Source of the DNA: Pseudoalteromonas sp. NBT06-2
Lineage (GTDB): Bacteria; Pseudomonadota; Gammaproteobacteria; Enterobacterales; Alteromonadaceae
Direction of reading: 5' to 3'
Assembly: GCF_002276045.1 (NCBI RefSeq)
Contig: NZ_NQMR01000018.1
Span: forward strand, 1-41,453
Length of the DNA: 41,453 nt
Part shown: positions 35,419-41,453 of the stretch, piece by piece
Layout: every line of letters starts with the position of its first letter
Numbering within the stretch: the stretch's first letter is position 1
The notes under the pieces: model-generated
The model's input: only the letters and a program-made list of their open reading frames with translations
The model's database searches: none
What the model was told of the DNA's origin: nothing
Translations under genes and position numbers: made by a program

Positions 35419-36441
35419 CTATTCATTAAACTTTTCTTTAATAAGTAAAATTTCAGACTTACATCGCAAAAATATGGATACCAATGTAGGGTCAAAATGT
35501 GCTCCGGCATGTTCATTTAAAAAATTAAAAGCATCCTCTGTGGGCCAAGCTTCTTTATAAGGTCTAACAGATGTTAAAGCATCAAAAACATCAGCAATTG
35601 CAACAATACGCCCTTCAATAGGAATATCTTCTCCTGATAGTCCATAAGGGTAACCGGAGCCATCCCATTTTTCATGATGACTCAGCGAAACTGTTCGAGC
35701 CATTTTTAGTAATGCACTTGTATCTTCACCTATTATTTCTGCACCAATTTTAGGGTGTAGTTTCATTATATCGTACTCTTTATCAGTCAGTTTCCCTCTC
35801 TTTTTTAAAATTGCATCTGGGATCCCTATCTTTCCAACATCATGCATAGGTGCAGCTGCTGTAAGTAATGATACTATTTGAGGATCTAATTTTATGGCTT
35901 TAGCTAATACTTCAGTATAGTTGCTCATACGAATAATATGTAAACTAGTTTCATTGTCTTTATATTCTGCTGCGCGACCTAGAATTTGTATGATTTTAAA
36001 CTGATTTTCTTCAATTTGTTTAGTTCTAATTGAAACTAATCTTTCTAGTTCTTTATTTTGATTGCTTAAAGCTAAATGCGTTTTAATACGAGCTAAAACA
36101 GTACTGCTATTAATCGGTTTTTTTATAAAATCAGAAGCCCCTAGTTGTAAACCATATTCTTCATCTGTTGGATCTGTTTTTGCGGTAATAAATATGATGG
36201 GTATTGAACTAGTATATAGATTTTCTTTTAGCTGACGGCAGACCTCATATCCATCAACATCAGGCATCATAACGTCCAATAATATCAGATCTGGCTTTTC
36301 TATTTCCATTGCAATTTTGATTGCTTTATTACCATTGATAGTTGCTTTTACATTATAAAAAGGTTTAAGGATATTACCTAACACCTTAATATTATTACTA
36401 TTATCATCTACAATTAAAATGGTACTCTGGAACTTATTCAT
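35419..36441 (-). CDS. HD-GYP response regulator (c-di-GMP phosphodiesterase)
   Basis: 340 aa from the ATG at 36441. GGAG lies six bases upstream, inside the codons of an alternative ATG at 36453. The receiver (1-125) has VDDNSNN, Asp56 in LLDVMMPDVDGYEV and Lys in IKKPIN. A helical linker leads to the HD-GYP domain: HIIRMSNY, His200-Asp201 in APMHDVGKIGIPD, HPKIGAEII, SHHEKWDGSGYPYGL and IVAIADVFDALTSVRPYK. All metal-binding and GYP residues are present, so it should hydrolyse cyclic di-GMP when phosphorylated. It overlaps the upstream kinase by 8 bases (ATGAATAA), making it the obvious output partner of that kinase. Confidence 0.94.
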   Translation of the reverse strand: MNKFQSTILIVDDNSNNIKVLGNILKPFYNVKATINGNKAIKIAMEIEKPDLILLDVMMPDVDGYEVCRQLKENLYTSSIPIIFITAKTDPTDEEYGLQLGASDFIKKPINSSTVLARIKTHLALSNQNKELERLVSIRTKQIEENQFKIIQILGRAAEYKDNETSLHIIRMSNYTEVLAKAIKLDPQIVSLLTAAAPMHDVGKIGIPDAILKKRGKLTDKEYDIMKLHPKIGAEIIGEDTSALLKMARTVSLSHHEKWDGSGYPYGLSGEDIPIEGRIVAIADVFDALTSVRPYKEAWPTEDAFNFLNEHAGAHFDPTLVSIFLRCKSEILLIKEKFNE

Positions 36442-39400
36442 TTGTCTCTCCATTTATTAATCTTGTATCTGAATTTAGTGTTTCTAAGATACTTAAGGCA
36501 TCCTCAAATTCATAATCATCTATTGATTGAATTAGGCTCTGTACTTTATCTTTTCCAAAAAAACTGTTAAAAAGATCTTCTACATCCTCTATTATTTCGT
36601 TTGCCTCAATATTATTATCTTCTAACATAGATTTTAAACTACGAATATGCCTTATAATATCCTGACTCATAACAACTGATATTTCTTTTTCTTCATGGGA
36701 CATAAAATCTAACTGGCTAATCAATTCAATAACTTCAAAGATTTTTTCATCAATAAGTTTTACTTGTTTAATTAGATTATCATCTGTTTCTTGTCCGTCA
36801 TCAAAAGAACGCTCTAATTGCTCTGCGAGATTATTTATATTTGCTGCACCTATATTACCTGAAACTCCCCGAAGTGAATGAGCTTGTCTTTTGGCAGCAC
36901 TCCTGTTTTTTTCAAGTATTAAGTTCTCAAATCGTTGTAAGAAATCGCATTCTGAATCTGCAAATTTTTTTAATAACTTCTGATATAAAGACACACTACC
37001 AGAGCATATTTCTAAACCTACTTGAAAATTTATTATATTTGAATTATGCGATAAATTTATGTTTTCTTGCTCAGAGAGAGAAGTGAAGATTTCAGGTTTG
37101 GAGGGAGTAATCCATTTTCTCATAATGCTAAAGAGTTTATTTATATTAAACGGCTTTTCAATATAATCATTCATGCCACAATCGAGCGCTTTATTTTTAT
37201 CCGCTAACATTGTATTTGCTATCATTGCAATTATAGGTAGTTCACTCAAATTTAACTCTTTTCTTATCACTTGTGTTGCTTTATATCCATCCATAACAGG
37301 CATTTGACAATCCATTAAAACACCATCAAAGCGCTCTCTTTGAAGTTTTAATAATGCGTCTTTTCCATTTATAGCACAAGTTACATTTATTTTATGTAAA
37401 CTAAGTAAGCTACTCGTTACCTCACTGTTAATCTCATTATCTTCTACAAGCAAAATATTAGATCCTGCTAATAACTTGGTCATATTATTTAAATTATTCG
37501 TTTCTGGTAAGTGATGCGTTATATCATTTAAAGACTCATTAAAAGCAATTAAAAGCGATTTTGCCATATTATATGGTGTTACTGGCTTATTAACAAAAGC
37601 ATCAACACCGAGATCATTTGTAACCAGATCAAACTCTTCCTGACCATAATCTGTAACGAGGATTATTTTTGGTCTCATGTAATTATTTGTTGTTACTAAA
37701 TAATGTATTTTTTCAAGTACCTTAAAGTCATTATCCGAAGACATTTTCCAATCCATTAATATTAATTCAAATGGCCTTGATGCCTGTTCAGAGGAGAAAA
37801 TCGATAACGCGTCATAACCAGATTCAGCTGATGTTACCATCATGCCAAATTCACGTAACATTTGAGTAATAATATTTTTTACAGCCATACTTTCATTAAT
37901 AACTAACGTATTAATATTTTTAAACTTATTAATATAAGGTTGTAAAGAAGGTTCATTAGGTACTATTTTTAATTGCGTTGTTATATTAAATTCACTTCCT
38001 TTACCTACTTCACTCTCAACCCATATTTCTCCTCCCATTAGCTCAATAAACTTTTGACTTATCGCAAGACCTAATCCTGTTCCCCCATGCTTACGAGTTA
38101 AAGAGCCATCTGCTTGACAAAACGCATCAAATACATGTTCAATATCTTTTAAATTGATACCCGCCCCACTATCCTTTATGTTAAATTTCAATATAATATC
38201 AGTATCTTTTCTACTAACCTCCATCACAGTCACGATTACCTCACCATACTCAGTAAACTTGATGGCATTATTTACTATATTCAGTAATACTTGGTTTAGT
38301 TTAGTTTGATCTCCAATGTAAATATCTTCTAAGGCAACTGGTATATCAAATATGAGTTCTATATTCTTATCATATGCAAATATAGATAAGTTTTCTGATA
38401 AATTTTCAAATAAATCATATAGTTTAAATTTAGAGGTCTCTAACGTTAATTTATCAGCTTCAATGTTTGAAAAATCAAGGATATTATTAATGATACTTAA
38501 TAATGACTCAGCAGATTTATGAACTTTATCTAAATGTTGTCGTTGTTTTTTATTCAAATCACTATTAATAAGTATATGAGATAAGCCTATAATTGCATTC
38601 ATAGGTGTGCGTATTTCATGGGATATGTTGTTTAAGAAATGAGTTTTTGTTTCATTAGCCTTTTCTGCTTGTATTTTCGCTAACCTCATCCTTGAAGACA
38701 TACTAACAATGGAACTAGTCGATTTTTGAATTATGTATATTAATATCAATAAAGATATAATAAAAATGCTTGAAAGTAATGGTAATAATGGATTTAAATT
38801 AAATCTATTTTTATAAAGTAATAACTGAGTTCCATGGAAGTTATAAAGTAAAGAATTAGTGTTTTGTAACAAGTTATAAACTTCTTGCTCTATTTTGTAA
38901 ATTTCAAGTACAGTTTTTAGATAAGTATCATATTTTATTTGATATTGTTTAAGGACTTTCTGTAAATGTAACCCAGAGCCATCTTCACTTAATTCATTTA
39001 AATTTTTTAAAACTTCAATAGTTAATATTTTAATCAATTTAGATATTTTATTTCTTGTCTCATTACTTGTTTCTGTTATGGAAATATTAGATAGATGAGT
39101 CAGTTTAATTATTTTTAAATTTAAAGAGTTAAATTGTTCATTATTATATTTGGGGGTTTTAGCATCAAAAATGAATAAATTATGATAAAAAATCACAAGT
39201 TTTTCATTTAATTCTACACTTAAAGAATGAAGCTCATGCTCTTGTTTTTTTATTAGAGGATTCAATTTAAACAATTGACGCATATGAGTTTCGTATTGAC
39301 GAAAATTATTTTCTATCTTCTGAAAAATATTTCCAGCTTCAGTGCCTTGATACTCTTTAGTCAATTGGCTTGCTAATTTATATGTTTGTATAATAGTATC

Positions 39401-39640
39401 GGTAGCATCACTTGCTGTATTAAAACCAATTTTAAAGCGATATTCCATAGCCTTGAGCTGACTTTGTAAAAAACTATCTAATAACTCATCAGTTTGCACG
39501 TATTGCTCTGTCGATTTATGTAATGAATTAATACTAAACCAGCTGACTAACCCCGCACACATTAATATAACAATGACAGTAACAAGGCTAAAATAAATTT
39601 TATGGCCGTTATGTATTTTTTTAATTTTAATCGATTTCAT
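36434..39640 (-). CDS. Large hybrid histidine kinase: sensor, HisKA, HATPase, REC, REC, Hpt
   Basis: 1068 aa. TM1 is near residues 14-36 and TM2 near 285-305, bracketing a helical periplasmic sensor of about 245 residues. His341 lies in NNISHEIRTPMNAIIGL. N-box NIVNNAIKFTEYGE, DSGAGI and G-box GTGLGLAISQKFIELMGGE are intact. REC1 (about 575-700) keeps MDWKM and NKPV but its acidic pair reads VINES. REC2 (about 718-835) is canonical (LVEDNEIN, Asp777 in MDCQMPVMDG, EKPFN). The Hpt domain has His921 in QAHSLRGVSGNIG. An 85-residue helical tail follows. The route is probably His341 to Asp777 to His921, then to the receiver of the overlapping HD-GYP regulator. Its start is 9 bases downstream of the SUMF1-fold gene. 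Confidence 0.93.
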   Translation of the reverse strand: MKSIKIKKIHNGHKIYFSLVTVIVILMCAGLVSWFSINSLHKSTEQYVQTDELLDSFLQSQLKAMEYRFKIGFNTASDATDTIIQTYKLASQLTKEYQGTEAGNIFQKIENNFRQYETHMRQLFKLNPLIKKQEHELHSLSVELNEKLVIFYHNLFIFDAKTPKYNNEQFNSLNLKIIKLTHLSNISITETSNETRNKISKLIKILTIEVLKNLNELSEDGSGLHLQKVLKQYQIKYDTYLKTVLEIYKIEQEVYNLLQNTNSLLYNFHGTQLLLYKNRFNLNPLLPLLSSIFIISLLILIYIIQKSTSSIVSMSSRMRLAKIQAEKANETKTHFLNNISHEIRTPMNAIIGLSHILINSDLNKKQRQHLDKVHKSAESLLSIINNILDFSNIEADKLTLETSKFKLYDLFENLSENLSIFAYDKNIELIFDIPVALEDIYIGDQTKLNQVLLNIVNNAIKFTEYGEVIVTVMEVSRKDTDIILKFNIKDSGAGINLKDIEHVFDAFCQADGSLTRKHGGTGLGLAISQKFIELMGGEIWVESEVGKGSEFNITTQLKIVPNEPSLQPYINKFKNINTLVINESMAVKNIITQMLREFGMMVTSAESGYDALSIFSSEQASRPFELILMDWKMSSDNDFKVLEKIHYLVTTNNYMRPKIILVTDYGQEEFDLVTNDLGVDAFVNKPVTPYNMAKSLLIAFNESLNDITHHLPETNNLNNMTKLLAGSNILLVEDNEINSEVTSSLLSLHKINVTCAINGKDALLKLQRERFDGVLMDCQMPVMDGYKATQVIRKELNLSELPIIAMIANTMLADKNKALDCGMNDYIEKPFNINKLFSIMRKWITPSKPEIFTSLSEQENINLSHNSNIINFQVGLEICSGSVSLYQKLLKKFADSECDFLQRFENLILEKNRSAAKRQAHSLRGVSGNIGAANINNLAEQLERSFDDGQETDDNLIKQVKLIDEKIFEVIELISQLDFMSHEEKEISVVMSQDIIRHIRSLKSMLEDNNIEANEIIEDVEDLFNSFFGKDKVQSLIQSIDDYEFEDALSILETLNSDTRLINGETNE

Positions 39641-39649
39641 TATTTTACC

Positions 39650-40639
39650 TTAACCTTGTGCAAGGCGAAAACCATCACCATTAGATTTTATCATTGGTTT
39701 ATCCCTACCACGAAAAGATGTTGACATATAAGTTGGTTTGAATTTATATGATCCCCCTCTTAAAACACGCCTATCACATCCTATATCTTGTTGTGGATAT
39801 GCATCACGTGGGGAGTGTTCATAAGAACTAAAACAATCAGCCACCCATTCCCAGAGATTGCCATGCATATCATAAACACCAAACTTATTTGCTGTGAATG
39901 ATTTTACAGGTGCAGTTATCTTATAATCCCATTTAGAATTACAGCCCCAGCAATTCGCATTATTAACACCAACATCTTCTCCCCATGAAAATTGTGTATT
40001 ACTATTTGCTTTAGCAACATATTCCCACTCAGCTTCTGAAGGTAAACGAAATTTACTCCTTGTTTTTCGATTAAACCATGGAATAAATACATTGGTTATT
40101 TGCTCCCAACTAACCGAATGAACCGGATGTTTTTTAGTTTCATTTATGTTCATTTCATTTTCAGGGCAAACATTTTCAGCTATACATATTTGATATATTT
40201 CCCAAGTCATTTCGTGTTCCATTATTCTAAATGGATTGATGTACACCTTATGAACTGGCTGCTCTCTTTTTTCTTTTATTGATCCCATCATAAACATTGC
40301 TTCAGGTATGGCTTGAAAATGTATTGGGATGTCATTAACATAAAAAGTTTTATCTTGTTCAAGATCTAAAAATAATAAAGGCTCTAATCTGACTGATTTT
40401 TGTTTTTTTACATCAATAACCTGTGATTTATAATTTGGATGAGATACTTTTACATAATCTTCAGTAGTAAATAGATTAAATGACGACTCTCGTGAAATAG
40501 ATGCTTTAGCAGGTCTCACATTAATATTAGGAGATGATGTTTGATCCATAAATAAATCGGGTATACCGGTTAGCCATAACATCAAAACAATAATAAAATA
40601 TAATCTTATATTTTTACTATTTTTTAAAATGCTAAACAT
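39650..40639 (-). CDS. Membrane-anchored SUMF1/FGE-fold protein, probably non-catalytic
   Basis: 329 aa. A single N-terminal hydrophobic segment (LYFIIVLMLWLTGIPDLFM) would leave the rest in the periplasm. Residues about 45-85 look like a small PEGA-type beta domain (DYVKVSHPNYKSQVIDV). The remainder is the formylglycine-generating-enzyme fold: FMMGSIKEKREQPVHKV, EMTWEIYQICIAENVC, HPVHSVSWEQI, FRLPSEAEWEYVAKAN, FGVYDMHGNLWEWVADC and VLRGGSYKFKP, ending GDGFRLAQG. The two active-site cysteines that true FGE has after the RGGSY region are absent, and no sulfatase gene is near. It is embedded between hybrid kinase genes, 9 bases before the next. A role in sensing or presenting a ligand to these kinases is inference. 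Confidence 0.88.
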   Translation of the reverse strand: MFSILKNSKNIRLYFIIVLMLWLTGIPDLFMDQTSSPNINVRPAKASISRESSFNLFTTEDYVKVSHPNYKSQVIDVKKQKSVRLEPLLFLDLEQDKTFYVNDIPIHFQAIPEAMFMMGSIKEKREQPVHKVYINPFRIMEHEMTWEIYQICIAENVCPENEMNINETKKHPVHSVSWEQITNVFIPWFNRKTRSKFRLPSEAEWEYVAKANSNTQFSWGEDVGVNNANCWGCNSKWDYKITAPVKSFTANKFGVYDMHGNLWEWVADCFSSYEHSPRDAYPQQDIGCDRRVLRGGSYKFKPTYMSTSFRGRDKPMIKSNGDGFRLAQG

Positions 40640-40777
40640 TTTTGTTACCGAATGTATGATTAGGTATTAGTATTAACTGCAAACTTTTCTCCTTCGAGGG
40701 TTAGTTCTAAAAATTTAAGTACGTAGTCAAAATATGACCAATAAATTTATGTATTCATAATTTATTCAATTTTATTT

Positions 40778-41453
40778 TTAATAATCATATTTTTTAAACT
40801 CTTGGATTAAAGTAGACGTTAAATTATTTGCTTGCTCAAAATCTAATTCATCTAACATAGCTTCTAAATTAAGCAGTCTATTTTTATGAATACGCGCCAC
40901 TGGTATTAATTGTAAATAGTGAAGTTGATCAATAGCAGCTATATCAGAATCTTCAATAAAGATTCTTAACTTCATTAATCCTGCTAATAACTTTTTCATA
41001 TCATTGTCACTTGAAACCTTAACGGTCTCAACTGAAGGCTGAAAATCTACAATGTTATTTTCAAAAACTTTAAGTTCAGACATGAGAATTTGTAATTCTC
41101 TTTCTACTACCTCTACAGCCTTTTTAGTATTAGAACCTGCTTGATCTAACGCAATGAGCGCTGAATGTAGCTCCGTAGCACCTATATTTCCAGAAGCTCC
41201 TTTAATATCATGTACTAAATTATGCAAATCCTCATTATTGCCATTTGATTGTAATTGCTTAAATCCTGCAATAAAGTTGATATTGTTATGTAGAAATTTA
41301 ATTAATAAGTTTTTAAATAATTTATTATTATATTGGCAGCGCTCTAAACTGGTTTCTATATCGAGATGTTTCAGCATAGAAAAATCAATATCCTCTTGTT
41401 TTTCTACTGTTTTATTGCATAACTCTTCACTATTTTCAACTGAATTAATCCAA
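40778..41453 (-). CDS. C-terminal part of another hybrid histidine kinase (linker-Hpt-tail), cut by the window edge
   Basis: The reading frame is open all the way to the right edge. An ATG at 41377 is internal, because the in-frame sequence before it (WINSVENSEELCNKTVEKQE, then DIDFS) is the usual linker leading into an Hpt domain. The Hpt domain has the phospho-acceptor His in NLVHDIKGASGNIGATEL. An extension of about 90 residues follows (from KKLLAGLMKLRIFIEDSDI to LDELDFEQANNLTSTLI), matching in pattern the tail of the 1068-aa kinase, so the two are paralogues. The missing upstream part should contain kinase and receiver domains. The SUMF1-fold gene begins 138 bases downstream, probably in the same operon. 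I see nothing else in the gap. Confidence 0.88.
   Translation of the reverse strand, partial: WINSVENSEELCNKTVEKQEDIDFSMLKHLDIETSLERCQYNNKLFKNLLIKFLHNNINFIAGFKQLQSNGNNEDLHNLVHDIKGASGNIGATELHSALIALDQAGSNTKKAVEVVERELQILMSELKVFENNIVDFQPSVETVKVSSDNDMKKLLAGLMKLRIFIEDSDIAAIDQLHYLQLIPVARIHKNRLLNLEAMLDELDFEQANNLTSTLIQEFKKYDY

Noticed and set aside
39650..40639. Active sulfatase-modifying enzyme
   Set aside because: The catalytic cysteines after RGGSY are missing and there is no sulfatase gene in the window.
40778..41377. A free-standing 199-aa Hpt protein starting at 41377
   Set aside because: The frame is open upstream to the window edge with a typical pre-Hpt linker, so the ATG is internal.
1..41453. 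CRISPR arrays, tRNA or rRNA genes
   Set aside because: No regularly spaced direct repeats of suitable size and no tRNA or rRNA signature seen; the only tandem repeat is the 9-bp array.

Overview
The window is an AT-rich (roughly one third G+C by eye) stretch of chromosome from a marine-type gammaproteobacterium, most like Alteromonadales (Pseudoalteromonas, Colwellia and relatives). The evidence for this is the gene set: an OsmC-YcaO fusion, SPFH/NfeD pair, FolE2 behind a Zur-like box, secreted S1 and S8 proteases with C-terminal PPC domains, a secreted EndA-type nuclease and many hybrid histidine kinases. No rRNA, tRNA, CRISPR array or prophage was recognised.

Left part (1-5.7 kb): a decayed IS630-type transposase runs off the left edge and is itself interrupted by a short non-coding inverted-repeat element (MITE). 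A nearly identical but longer MITE lies in the opposite orientation at 5.38-5.69 kb, and a worn third copy is at 4.57-4.68 kb. Between them are a 212-aa unknown, an exported repeat protein, a YdcZ-type membrane protein, a DUF6176-like protein and a YkgJ-type cysteine-cluster protein.

Middle (5.9-28.4 kb): mostly housekeeping and nutrient-scavenging genes. They include an S1 protease with PKD and two PPC domains, a GST with a divergent LysR regulator, the OsmC-YcaO fusion, a periplasmic solute-binding protein, an MFS transporter with a divergent AraC regulator, an S8 protease with two PPC domains, an SPFH/NfeD pair, a metallo-beta-lactamase-fold lipoprotein, a chemoreceptor and a large secreted endonuclease I. 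A probable zinc-starvation operon follows: Zur-like box, MerC-domain membrane protein, FolE2 (the GTP cyclohydrolase that does not depend on zinc) and a translationally coupled secreted EEP-fold lipoprotein.

Right part (28.4-41.5 kb): a signal-transduction island. On the plus strand are a HAMP-GAF-SpoIIE phosphatase, preceded by a 9-bp tandem repeat, and a small porin followed by a half-size PstS-like periplasmic protein. Converging on these from the right is a tightly packed minus-strand operon: a hybrid kinase tail (REC linker-Hpt, cut by the window edge), a membrane-anchored SUMF1/FGE-fold protein, a 1068-aa hybrid kinase (HisKA-HATPase-REC-REC-Hpt), an HD-GYP response regulator and a CHASE-type hybrid kinase. 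My inference is that this is a multistep phosphorelay ending in c-di-GMP breakdown, with extracytoplasmic input supplied by the CHASE region, the SUMF1-fold protein and perhaps the porin/PstS-like pair. This is the best candidate in the window for an undescribed system.
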